From Rhizobium sp. CCGE531 (GTDB lineage Bacteria > Pseudomonadota > Alphaproteobacteria > Rhizobiales > Rhizobiaceae), in NCBI RefSeq assembly GCF_003627795.1, contig NZ_CP032684.1, positions 3,842,001 to 3,906,000 on the forward strand: a stretch of DNA of 64,000 nt, given 5' to 3'. Each line of letters starts with the position of its first letter. The stretch's first letter is position 1. A program made the translations under genes and the position numbers. Below the pieces are notes generated by a model. That model was not told the origin of the DNA. It ran no database searches and saw only the letters and a list, made by a program, of their open reading frames with translations. Shown in pieces: positions 10,231 to 19,263 of this stretch.

Positions 10231-10262
10231 AAAACGCCTCGTCGGGATGACGGGGCGTTTTG
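10231..10262. terminator. Bidirectional intrinsic terminator between efp and the ABC fusion gene
   Basis: Stem aaaacgcc...ggcgtttt with a tcgtc/gacg inner part. The A-tract on one side and T-tract on the other let it serve both convergent genes. Confidence 0.85.
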
Positions 10263-10316
10263 CGTTTCGGGAGAACGGAAGCCAAATCGATCTCGTCGAG
10301 GCATCACGAGATCGCG

Positions 10317-12167
10317 TTATGGCGTATTGGCCCTTTTCTGACCCTTCTGCGCCGTACTGACGGCTTCCGGCGGCGTATCGATCTCAATGCTGTGCTCATG
10401 CGAAACCAAGGTCTGCAGATGCAGGAGGCGTGGCGACATGGCCTGCATGAAGGCCTCGGAGCGGCCGATATAGATCAAGGTCGCACCAGCCAATTCGGCC
10501 AGCAAGGCACAGGCCTTCACCTGAACTTCGGCCTCCAGCCCTTCCAAGGCATCGTCCAGGATGACCCATTTCGGCTTTGCCAACAGCAGATGCGCAAAGC
10601 CGATGGCCTTCTGCTCTTCGGTATCCAGCAATCGATCCCAGCGGGCCTGCGTATCGAGGCGACTCTTGAGGCGGCCGAGGCCCACCTTCTCCATGACGGC
10701 ATCGACGGCGGCATCGTCATAGGCGTCGCGATCCTCGGGGAAGCAGATCGCCTCTCTCAAAGTGCCGCTCGGAACGTAGGGCGTGTGCGGCATGAACAGC
10801 ATATCGTCCATCGGCGGCAAACTGACCGTGCCGGAGCCGCTGTACCATTGATGCGCCAGCACCTCGAACAGCAACCGCCGGTTCACCCCGTGATCGCCAT
10901 TGATCATGAGGTGTTCGCCGGCATTGATCGTGACCATACCCTCGGCGACCTGGAAGCCGTTTTCGGTGTCCTCGTCATTGGTCTTCGTCGAAATCTCGAG
11001 GTCGGTCCACACCATCGTACCCGGTGCTGCCTTGTCGAAGACCAGCATGTGCGGCATCGGGGTCTTGTCGTCCATTTCCGTCAGGGCCTTGCGGAAATCG
11101 GTGACGCGCATCAGCGTGGCGCGCCATTCGGCGATCGGGCCGAAATTGGCGACATACCAGCGCAATGCCGAATTGACCTGATTGAAGGCACCGACGGCCA
11201 CCATGAGCTGGCCGAAGGTCAGACCACCGGAGAAATAGGCGGGTGCGGCAACGAGGATCGGGATGATCAGCACAAGCCAGCCATAGCCTGCCGAGACCCA
11301 GGTCAGATTGGTATTGGCGATGGCAAGCTGGCGGATGACGCCAAGGACAGCGGAAATATCGAGATTGATCCGCCGCCGTTCGTTCTCCTCGCCACCGGCA
11401 ATGGTGATCGCCGCCATATGCTCGTTGGCATGCATGAGCGCAAAGCGCAGCTCGGCTTCCTTCGAATAGCGGTCCGCATTCAGCCGCACCAGCCGGCGGC
11501 CGACGAACTGGCTGAGGAACGACGCCGACCCGGCATAAAGGATCGCCGCCCAGACCATGTAGCCGGGGATCGCGAAGCTCGCGCCGTTGACCTTGAATAC
11601 CATGCCGCTGGACAGCTCCCAGAGCACGCCGATAAAGCTCAAGAGCAGGATCGTTGCCTGCACCAGGCCGATGGCAAGCCCGGTCGTGCTTTCGGCGAGA
11701 TTGCGGGCATCTTCATGCAGGCGCTGGTCGGGATTGACGCCGATCAGCCCGGAGGAGGCGAGACGAAGCGCGCGCTTGGCCTGGAGCCACTGATTGACCA
11801 GGTCCCGCGCCAGGCCTTCGCGCATGTAGAGCGCGGTCATCTGGTTGAGCCAGGCCTGGACGACGTTGAGGACCAGAAGCGAGCCGGCGATGATGCCGAA
11901 GACGCCGAGCTGATGGAAGAAGGCGGTGATATCGCGCCTTGCCAGCGAATCGTAAAAGGGCGCGTTCCAGCTGTTGAGCAGCACCTGGACATAGGCCGTG
12001 ACCATGATGATCAGGAAAAGCGCTACGGTCAGGGAAATGATCTTGATGCGGACGGGCGAATTCCAGAAAGCCGAGAACATCATTCTCAGCCGGAAGAAAA
12101 GGCTCAAATCGTACCCGACCTGCTCGTTTCCCTGGATATTCGGCTTGGCTTGCGCTTCAACTGCCAT
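10317..12167 (-). CDS. ABC transporter permease/ATP-binding fusion, YddA/BacA-related, with degenerate ATPase motifs
   Basis: 616 residues. The first ~340 resemble the SbmA/BacA-type membrane domain (SWNAPFYDSLARRDITAFF, WLNQMTALYMREGLARDLV). The C-terminal ~200 align by position with an ABC ATPase, but key residues are missing. The Walker A position reads INGDHGVNRRLL, with no GKS/T lysine. The signature position reads LDTEEQKAIGFAHLLL instead of LSGGEQQR. Walker B ends ILDDALEGLE, with D for the catalytic E. The frame is intact over its whole length, so this is a conserved but probably non-hydrolysing domain and not a pseudogene. ATG 12167 was chosen for its GGGAAG site. Substrates in this superfamily include peptides and very-long-chain fatty acids; the substrate here is unknown. 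Confidence 0.82.
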   Translation of the reverse strand: MAVEAQAKPNIQGNEQVGYDLSLFFRLRMMFSAFWNSPVRIKIISLTVALFLIIMVTAYVQVLLNSWNAPFYDSLARRDITAFFHQLGVFGIIAGSLLVLNVVQAWLNQMTALYMREGLARDLVNQWLQAKRALRLASSGLIGVNPDQRLHEDARNLAESTTGLAIGLVQATILLLSFIGVLWELSSGMVFKVNGASFAIPGYMVWAAILYAGSASFLSQFVGRRLVRLNADRYSKEAELRFALMHANEHMAAITIAGGEENERRRINLDISAVLGVIRQLAIANTNLTWVSAGYGWLVLIIPILVAAPAYFSGGLTFGQLMVAVGAFNQVNSALRWYVANFGPIAEWRATLMRVTDFRKALTEMDDKTPMPHMLVFDKAAPGTMVWTDLEISTKTNDEDTENGFQVAEGMVTINAGEHLMINGDHGVNRRLLFEVLAHQWYSGSGTVSLPPMDDMLFMPHTPYVPSGTLREAICFPEDRDAYDDAAVDAVMEKVGLGRLKSRLDTQARWDRLLDTEEQKAIGFAHLLLAKPKWVILDDALEGLEAEVQVKACALLAELAGATLIYIGRSEAFMQAMSPRLLHLQTLVSHEHSIEIDTPPEAVSTAQKGQKRANTP

Positions 12168-12332
12168 CAGCACTTCCCTGCGACGCACATCCCGTCAATT
12201 AACCATGACCCGCCCCCATGTCCATCCTTGCAATAGATCAGTGCGATCACGTTGCTATATACACGGTTTCACGCCTTGAACCGAATTCGGCCAGCAATTA
12301 GCTTGCACATGAAAGATTGAGAAAGCCTTCCG

Positions 12333-13175
12333 ATGCAATTTCAGGGAACCGCGGACTATATCGCCGACAAGGATCTGATGGTCGCCGTCAATGCCGCAAT
12401 CCGGCTGGAACGCCCGCTTCTCGTAAAGGGCGAACCGGGCACGGGCAAGACCGAGCTCGCCCGTCAGGTGGCTGCGGCCCTCGGGCTCGATCTCCTCGAA
12501 TGGAATGTAAAATCGACGACGAAAGCGCAGCAGGGCCTCTACGAATATGATGCGGTTTCACGCCTGCGCGACAGCCAGCTCGGCGACATCAGAGTTCACG
12601 ATGTCGGCAACTATATCCGCCGGGGCAAGCTCTGGCAGGCCTTCACCTCGCCGAAAAAATGCGGGCTGCTGATCGACGAGATCGACAAGGCCGATATCGA
12701 GTTCCCCAACGACCTGCTGCAGGAACTCGACCGCATGGAATTCCATGTCTACGAGACCGGCGAGACCATCCGGGCCGCCGTCCGCCCGATCGTCATCATC
12801 ACGTCAAACAACGAGAAGGAACTGCCGGACGCCTTTCTGCGCCGCTGCTTCTTCCACTATATCCGCTTCCCCGACATGGAAACGCTCGCCCGCATCGTCG
12901 AGGTGCACTATCCCGGCATCAAGCAGGCGCTGGTGCATGCGGCACTCACGCAATTCTTCGAAATCCGCGACGTGCCGGGCCTTAGGAAGAAACCTTCGAC
13001 CTCCGAAGCCCTCGATTGGATCCGCCTGCTGGTCGCCGACGACATCGATGCCGAAACGCTGCGCGCCGATGCGAAGAACGCACTGCCGAAGCTGCATGGG
13101 GCGCTTCTGAAGAACGAGCAGGACGTCCATCTCTTCGAGCGGCTGGCCTTCCTGGCGCGCGGGCAAGGGAAGTAA
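12333..13175 (+). CDS. MoxR-family AAA+ ATPase
   Basis: 280 residues. Walker A is GEPGTGKTELA (about 38-48), Walker B is GLLIDEIDKAD, and sensor 1 is IVIITSNNEKELPDAFLRRC. MoxR ATPases act as chaperones that remodel or activate partner complexes, usually with a von Willebrand A-domain protein. A VWA protein of the fitting CoxE-like type is encoded at 15651, but metA and an IS110 element lie between. It is divergent from the ABC fusion gene. Confidence 0.92.
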   Translation: MQFQGTADYIADKDLMVAVNAAIRLERPLLVKGEPGTGKTELARQVAAALGLDLLEWNVKSTTKAQQGLYEYDAVSRLRDSQLGDIRVHDVGNYIRRGKLWQAFTSPKKCGLLIDEIDKADIEFPNDLLQELDRMEFHVYETGETIRAAVRPIVIITSNNEKELPDAFLRRCFFHYIRFPDMETLARIVEVHYPGIKQALVHAALTQFFEIRDVPGLRKKPSTSEALDWIRLLVADDIDAETLRADAKNALPKLHGALLKNEQDVHLFERLAFLARGQGK

Positions 13176-13210
13176 TGCGGCTTGCCGAGCCTTTCGCCCG
13201 CAGAACTGCG

Positions 13211-13244
13211 GACGTCACTTGCAAGAAGACGTCACTTGCAAGAA
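13211..13244. repeat. Perfect 17-bp tandem direct repeat
   Basis: The unit gacgtcacttgcaagaa occurs twice without a gap (13211-13227 and 13228-13244), just after the MoxR gene and before the palindrome interrupted by the IS110 element. Confidence 0.9.
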
Positions 13245-13303
13245 TAAGAGAGCTGCGCCACCCGCCCTCGCCCTTCGAGGCTCCGGCCTTCGGCCTTCGC
13301 ACC

Positions 13304-14399
<1,096 letters not shown>

Positions 14400-14432
14400 G
14401 GTGAGGTCTGATCTCCTGCACCCTAGTACGAA

Positions 14433-14510
14433 CCCTCTCTGCCTCACCCTGAGGTGCCTTGGCGCTGAAGCGTCAGCGCAAGCGTCAAGGCCTCGAAGGG
14501 CGAGGCAGCC
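14433..14510. repeat. Intact copy of the palindromic repeat targeted by the IS110 element
   Basis: It carries gcctcaccctgaggtgcc at one end and cctcgaagggcgagg at the other. It is the inverted counterpart of the interrupted copy, whose left part is at 13265-13307 (ccctcgcccttcgagg ... gcacctcag). Confidence 0.75.
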
Positions 14511-14566
14511 CCGGAGCCTATTTGCCCACGTCAAAAACGGAACCAGCCCACCGCCTCGCTTGCCCA

Positions 14567-14595
14567 TTGACCCGCAGGAATAGCAGGTTTATGCA
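14567..14595 (+). promoter_or_regulatory. Probable sigma-70 promoter of metA
   Basis: -35 TTGACC (14567-14572), a 17-base spacer and -10 TATGCA (14590-14595). This places the start of transcription just before the SAM-II aptamer. Confidence 0.6.
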
Positions 14596-14597
14596 TT

Positions 14598-14654
14598 TCT
14601 CCTTGTGGTGATTTGGCCGGCCGGCTTGCAGCCACGTTAAATAAGTCGCTAAAG
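14598..14654 (+). ncRNA. SAM-II riboswitch (metA RNA motif)
   Basis: The segments gtggtgatttggccg, cggcttgcagccacgttaa and aagtcgctaaa are in the order and spacing of the alphaproteobacterial SAM-II aptamer, an H-type pseudoknot. Binding of S-adenosylmethionine should lower metA expression. Confidence 0.92.
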
Positions 14655-14666
14655 GGCCGCGTGCGG

Positions 14667-14702
14667 ACCGGTAGCGATTCATGATCGCGGCCGGTTTTTT
14701 TG
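14667..14702 (+). terminator. Intrinsic terminator in the metA leader
   Basis: Stem accgg..gcgat / atcgc..ccggt followed by seven T residues, 13 bases after the aptamer and 19 before the metA ATG. It suggests SAM control by transcription termination. Confidence 0.75.
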
Positions 14703-14720
14703 TATTTGGCGAGTGAAACA

Positions 14721-15647
14721 ATGCCCATCAGGATTCCCGATACACTGCCCGCATTTGAAACCCTCCAAACCGAGGGCGTGCGGGTGATGACCGAAACGGT
14801 GGCGTTCCGTCAGGATATCCGCCCCCTTCAGATCGGGCTTCTCAACCTCATGCCGAACAAGATCAAGACCGAGGTCCAGATGGCGCGCCTAGTCGGCGCA
14901 TCGCCGCTGCAGGTGGAGTTTTCGCTGGTGCGCATCGGCGCGCACAAGGCCAAGAACACCTCCGAGGAGCATCTCCTTGCCTTCTACGAGACGTGGGAAG
15001 AGGTGAAGCACCGCAAGTTCGACGGCTTCATCATAACGGGCGCGCCGATCGAGCTGCTCGAATACGAAGATGTCACCTACTGGGACGAGATGCAGCAGAT
15101 CTTCGACTGGACGGCCACCAACGTCCATTCGACGCTGAACGTCTGCTGGGGCGCGATGGCGGCCGCCTATCATTTCCACAAAGTGCCGAAATACACGCTG
15201 ACGGAGAAGGCATTCGGCGTCTATCGCCACCAGAACCTGAAGCCCTCTTCCGTCTATCTCAACGGCTTTTCCGACGATTTCGCCATTCCCGTCTCACGCT
15301 GGACGGAAGTGAAGCGCGCCGATATCGAAAAAGTGCCCGGCCTGCAGATCCTGATGGATTCGAGCGAGATGGGCGTCTGCCTCGTGCACGAACAGGCCTG
15401 CAACCGGCTCTACATGTTCAATCACGTGGAGTATGATTCCACCTCGCTGGCGGACGAGTATTTCCGGGATGTGAATGCGGGCGTGCCGATCAAGATGCCG
15501 CACAACTACTTCCCGCACAACGACCCGGAGACTGCCCCGCAGAACCGGTGGCGCAGCCACGCGCACCTGTTCTTCGGCAACTGGATCAACGAGATCTACC
15601 AGACCACGCCGTATGATCTGGAGGAGATCGGCCAAGAAAGGACTTGA
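14721..15647 (+). CDS. metA: Homoserine O-acetyltransferase, MetA family
   Basis: 308 residues starting [20 protein letters not shown]. This start gives standard MetA numbering: catalytic Cys142 ([11 protein letters not shown]), His235 and Glu237 (FNHVEYD). Position 111 is Glu ([13 protein letters not shown]); Glu111 marks acetyl-CoA users while Gly111 marks succinyl-CoA users such as E. coli MetA, so the product is predicted to be O-acetylhomoserine. It performs the first committed step of methionine synthesis in the cytoplasm and is regulated by the SAM-II riboswitch upstream. The next gene starts three bases after its stop. Confidence 0.96.
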   Translation: MPIRIPDTLPAFETLQTEGVRVMTETVAFRQDIRPLQIGLLNLMPNKIKTEVQMARLVGASPLQVEFSLVRIGAHKAKNTSEEHLLAFYETWEEVKHRKFDGFIITGAPIELLEYEDVTYWDEMQQIFDWTATNVHSTLNVCWGAMAAAYHFHKVPKYTLTEKAFGVYRHQNLKPSSVYLNGFSDDFAIPVSRWTEVKRADIEKVPGLQILMDSSEMGVCLVHEQACNRLYMFNHVEYDSTSLADEYFRDVNAGVPIKMPHNYFPHNDPETAPQNRWRSHAHLFFGNWINEIYQTTPYDLEEIGQERT

Positions 15648-15650
15648 GGC

Positions 15651-16844
15651 TTGTTCATTCCCTTCTTCCTGAAACTGAAGGAAGCGAAGGTTCCGGTCAC
15701 GCTCCGGGAATTCCTGTCGCTGCTCGAAGGGATGGAAGAAGGGATTGCCGATTATGACGTCGAAGCCTTCTACTATCTGGCGCGCACGACGCTGATCAAG
15801 GACGAGCGCTTCATCGATCGCTTCGACCAGATCTTCGCCGACTATTTTCGCGGCGTGGAAGCGATCGGCGGCAATGCCGATGGAGAAGCGGTTGAGCCGA
15901 CCGCCATTCCCGACGAATGGCTGCGCAAGCTCGCCGAGCGGCATCTGACAGAAGAGGAAAGACGGCAGATCGAGGCGCTCGGCGGCTTCGACAAGCTGAT
16001 GGAGACGTTGCGCGAACGGCTGGCCGAGCAGAAGGGCCGCCACCAGGGCGGCTCGAAATGGATCGGCACGGCCGGAACCTCGCCCTTCGGCGCCCATGGC
16101 TACAATCCCGAGGGCGTGCGCATCGGCCAGGAAACCTCGCGTCATCGCCGCGCGGTCAAGGTCTGGGATCGCCGCGACTTCAAGAATCTCGACGACGGCG
16201 TCGAGCTCGGCACCCGCAACATCAAGGTGGCGCTGAAGCGCCTGCGCCGCTGGGTGCGCGAGGGTGCGGCCGAAGAGCTGGACCTTTCCGGTACCATCCG
16301 CTCCACCGCCGAACATGGCTATCTCGACGTCCAGACCCGGCCGGAACGCCGCAACGCCGTCAAGCTATTGATGTTCTTCGATGTCGGCGGCTCGATGGAC
16401 GACCATATCCGTGTTGTCGAGGAACTCTTCTCCGCCGCTCGATCAGAGTTCCGGCACATGGAGTATTTCTACTTTCACAACTGCCTCTACGAGGGCGTGT
16501 GGAAGGACAATCGCCGCCGGCGGGTGGACATCACGGCGACGACGGACCTGATCCGCACCTTCGGCCCCGACTACCGCATCGTCTTCGTCGGCGATGCGTC
16601 GATGAGCCCCTACGAAATCACCCACCCGGGCGGCTCGGTGGAGCATTGGAACAAGGAGGCCGGCGAAGCCTGGCTTGCCCGCATGACCGGCCATTTCCGC
16701 AAATGCATCTGGATCAACCCCGTGCCGGAGAGCTATTGGGGCCACACGGCCTCCATCTCCATCGTCCGCCGCCTGATGACCGACCGCATGTATCCGCTGA
16801 CGCTTGGCGGCCTGGAAAAGGCGACGCGGGAATTGTCGCGCTGA
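15651..16844 (+). CDS. VWA-domain (CoxE-like) protein, probable MoxR partner
   Basis: About 397 residues from a TTG start at 15651, three bases after the metA stop. The C-terminal half is a von Willebrand factor A domain with MIDAS motif FFDVGGSMDDH (DxGxS) and a later metal-site Asp (FVGDASMSPYEI). The N-terminal half is helical and charged (LAERHLTEEERRQIEALGGF). Proteins of this type work with MoxR ATPases in assembling or activating metal enzymes and other complexes; the likely ATPase is at 12333-13175. The target complex is unknown. Confidence 0.88.
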   Translation: MFIPFFLKLKEAKVPVTLREFLSLLEGMEEGIADYDVEAFYYLARTTLIKDERFIDRFDQIFADYFRGVEAIGGNADGEAVEPTAIPDEWLRKLAERHLTEEERRQIEALGGFDKLMETLRERLAEQKGRHQGGSKWIGTAGTSPFGAHGYNPEGVRIGQETSRHRRAVKVWDRRDFKNLDDGVELGTRNIKVALKRLRRWVREGAAEELDLSGTIRSTAEHGYLDVQTRPERRNAVKLLMFFDVGGSMDDHIRVVEELFSAARSEFRHMEYFYFHNCLYEGVWKDNRRRRVDITATTDLIRTFGPDYRIVFVGDASMSPYEITHPGGSVEHWNKEAGEAWLARMTGHFRKCIWINPVPESYWGHTASISIVRRLMTDRMYPLTLGGLEKATRELSR

Positions 16845-16905
16845 GTGTTGTGATCTGGAATTCGTAATAATCGGGCGTGCACTGTCTTGCTGAACCTTCG
16901 TGCCT

Positions 16906-17040
16906 GGCCCCTCACCCCAACCCTCTCCCTGCTCGCGGGGAGAGGGGCTCTACAGCGGTCTCTTTACGAACCAAAGTGCAACCGTCTGCCACGGTCATCC
17001 CCTCTCCCCGCGAGCGGGGAGAGGGCTAGGGTGAGGGGCC
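16906..17040. repeat. Long inverted repeat, common alphaproteobacterial type
   Basis: Arms 16906-16947 (ggcccctcaccc..., ctcgcggggagagggg) and 16999-17040 are near-perfect reverse complements around a ~50-base centre. The rest of the 383-base gap between the VWA gene and galM shows no ORF. Confidence 0.8.
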
Positions 17041-17227
17041 GTTACGAAAACCAGCCGCTCTGTCTTACCCATTGCATACTCCCGGCGCAGTCTGGGAACC
17101 ATGAGGCTGAGCCGAGGCTTGATCGGCAGCCCCATGCCTCTAAATTTCGCCATTGAATCGGTTGCGGAACGGCGCGAATGGGGGCAGGGTCTGGCCTCGC
17201 ATTTCGATAGGGAGTGGATGAGCTGAT

Positions 17228-18253
17228 ATGACGGAAAGCACTTTGCAGCGGGAAATTTTTGGGACGACGGCCGATGGGGAGACCGTCTATCGCGTCAAGA
17301 TATCAGGCGGTGGCCTGACGGCGCATATCATGTCCTGGGGCGCGGTCATCCAGGATCTTCGCCTTGACGGCCACGAGCCGGCGCTTCTGCTCGGCTTCGA
17401 CAATTTCGTCGACTATCCCGCCCACTCCTCCTATTTCGGCGCCACGCCCGGCCGCTGTGCCAATCGCATCGGCGCCGGCCGCTTCACGCTTGACGGCAAG
17501 GACTACCAGCTCGAGCTCAACGAGAAGGGTGTCACGCATCTGCACGGCGGCAAGGACAATATCGCCAAGCGCAACTGGACGATCGTGGAGTATGATACCG
17601 ACCGCGTTGTCCTGAAGATCGTCGATCCCGATGGCCGCGCCGGCTATCCCGGCAATTGCACCATCCACGCGACCTATCGGGTGCATGGCAATGGCGAACT
17701 CTCGGTGACCTACGAATCGACCACCGACCAGCCGACGCTCGCCAATGTCTGCCAGCATGCCTATTTCAACCTCGACGGCCGCGACGATGCGCTCGGCCAC
17801 GACATCATGATCGCCGCCGACCATTATACGCCGACGGATGAGAAGCAGATACCGACAGGCGAAATCCGCTCAGTGGAAGGCACGGTCTTCGATTTCCGCG
17901 AGATGGCGCCGATGAAGCGTTTTGAAGGAAGCGAGCAGGCGCTTTACGATCACAATTTCTGCCTGTCGAGCGAGCGCACCGCCAAACGCTCCGTCGTGCT
18001 TGCCCGCAGCGTCAATTCCGGCGTGTCGCTCGAGGTGCGCACCACCGAGCCCGGCGTGCAATTCTATGCCGGCTTCAAGCTCGACGTGCCGGTTCCCGGC
18101 CATGACGGCCGCAAGATCGGCCCGTTCGCCGGCTTCTGTCTGGAAACGCAGATCTGGCCCGATGCCATCAACCATGAAGGCTTCCCCAATGCCGTGCTCC
18201 GCCCGGGCGAGGTATTGCGGCAGGAAACGGACTATATCTTCACCAAGAACTGA
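17228..18253 (+). CDS. galM: Aldose 1-epimerase
   Basis: 341 residues, typical for GalM. Conserved sites: GRCANRIG (substrate Arg), THLHGGKDN (His), QHAYFNLDG (catalytic His region) and CLETQIWPDAIN (catalytic Glu). It interconverts alpha and beta anomers of aldohexoses in the cytoplasm. It stands alone, followed by a REP-type repeat and a strong terminator, just before the N-acetylglucosamine operon; whether it serves that pathway is not clear. Confidence 0.95.
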   Translation: MTESTLQREIFGTTADGETVYRVKISGGGLTAHIMSWGAVIQDLRLDGHEPALLLGFDNFVDYPAHSSYFGATPGRCANRIGAGRFTLDGKDYQLELNEKGVTHLHGGKDNIAKRNWTIVEYDTDRVVLKIVDPDGRAGYPGNCTIHATYRVHGNGELSVTYESTTDQPTLANVCQHAYFNLDGRDDALGHDIMIAADHYTPTDEKQIPTGEIRSVEGTVFDFREMAPMKRFEGSEQALYDHNFCLSSERTAKRSVVLARSVNSGVSLEVRTTEPGVQFYAGFKLDVPVPGHDGRKIGPFAGFCLETQIWPDAINHEGFPNAVLRPGEVLRQETDYIFTKN

Positions 18254-18257
18254 GGCC

Positions 18258-18371
18258 GAGCATGATGCCGAAAAGTGTAAACGGTTTTCGGACGACATCA
18301 TGCTCTACTTCCTTGATTCCAGAGCGAATTCAGATTTTAGGCCGAACAGACCTAAAATCTGAATTCGCTCT
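18258..18371. repeat. Rhizobial REP-type repeat, two hairpins, copy 1
   Basis: Hairpin 1 (18258-18305) has gagcatgatg/catcatgctc arms. Hairpin 2 (18321-18371) has agagcgaattcagatttta/taaaatctgaattcgctct arms. Related copies are at 31885-31996, 46691-46760 and, as a variant, 45379-45482. Confidence 0.9.
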
Positions 18372-18394
18372 GGGCCACGTCCTGCTCTCTTGAG

Positions 18395-18432
18395 AATCGG
18401 CCGGGCGTCCAAAGCGCCCGGCCGATTTTTTT
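18395..18432 (+). terminator. Intrinsic terminator downstream of galM
   Basis: Stem atcggccgggcg/cgcccggccgat with a seven-base loop and seven T residues. Confidence 0.9.
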
Positions 18433-18460
18433 GCGACGCGAACAGATTCACCTTGTGAAT

Positions 18461-18502
18461 TGGTTCTAAATAGGTTCTAAATAAACACCATGGATAGAAC
18501 CA
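18461..18502 (+). promoter_or_regulatory. Probable operator of the GntR-type regulator
   Basis: GGTTCTAAATA occurs twice in tandem (18462-18472, 18473-18483), one helical turn apart. An inverted TAGAACCA (18495-18502) overlaps the start of the regulator gene. Such half-sites directly at the start codon suggest autoregulation. Confidence 0.5.
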
Positions 18503-19263
18503 GTTTGATCGCCGAATTGAACAATCGCGGCCTCGGCGAGGGAACCGGGAACGGACCACTTTATAAGCGCCTGGCGCAGGCGCTGACCGGCCTCATCCAG
18601 GAAGGGCTGCTGAAACCAGGTACGGCGCTGCCGGGCGAGCGCGATCTCGCCGGCGCCCTGCAGATCGGCCGCGTTACCGTACGAACTGCCTATCGTGACC
18701 TGCTCACATCGGGCGTCATCGAATCCCGTCACGGCAGCGGCACCTTCGTCTCGCAGCATGTCGAGCGCATTGAGCAGCCGCTCTGGCGCCTCTCTTCCTT
18801 TTCCGCCGATATGCGCTCGCGCGGCCGCGAACCGGCAGCGCGCATCCTCCAGCGCACCGTCAGCGCACCGGCCCCGGAAGAATCATTCCTCCTCGGCCTC
18901 GGCCTCGACGAGCCCGTGCTGCGGCTCGACCGATTGCGCCTTGCCGACGGCCAGCCGCTTGCCATCGAGCGCGCCGTCGTTCCCATCAAATTCCTGGGCG
19001 AAGAAGCCATATCCGAAGGATCGCTCTATGATGCGCTGGCCGCCAGGGGCTTCAAGCCCGTGCGCGCCCAGCAGAGGCTGACCGCGGTGACGCTCGACCC
19101 CACCTCCGCGTCGATCCTGACGGTCAAGGCGGGGGCGCCGGCGCTGCTGATCGAACGCGTCTCCCGCCTCGCAGACCAGCGCGTCGTTGAATACACACGT
19201 TCGCATTATCGCGGCGATGCCTATGATTTTGTTGCTGAATTGAGAATTGGAGATGACCAATGA
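18490..19263 (+). CDS. GntR-family regulator with UTRA domain, probable N-acetylglucosamine regulator
   Basis: 257 residues. The N-terminal winged helix (about 20-90) carries LPGERDLAGALQIGRVTVRT and a wing GVIESRHGSGTFVS. The rest is a UTRA/HutC-type effector domain (PLAIERAVVPIKFLGEEA, ALLIERVSRLADQRVVEYTR). These domains bind small metabolites such as GlcN-6-P or GlcNAc-6-P in NagR/DasR. The gene overlaps the downstream deaminase gene by four bases and leads the nag operon, so it most likely represses it. Confidence 0.9.
   Translation: MDRTSLIAELNNRGLGEGTGNGPLYKRLAQALTGLIQEGLLKPGTALPGERDLAGALQIGRVTVRTAYRDLLTSGVIESRHGSGTFVSQHVERIEQPLWRLSSFSADMRSRGREPAARILQRTVSAPAPEESFLLGLGLDEPVLRLDRLRLADGQPLAIERAVVPIKFLGEEAISEGSLYDALAARGFKPVRAQQRLTAVTLDPTSASILTVKAGAPALLIERVSRLADQRVVEYTRSHYRGDAYDFVAELRIGDDQ

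Noticed and set aside
10260..12236. 658-codon open frame on the plus strand
   Set aside because: It is the antisense shadow of the ABC fusion gene; its composition is low-complexity and unlike any protein family, while the minus strand has clear transporter features and a ribosome site.
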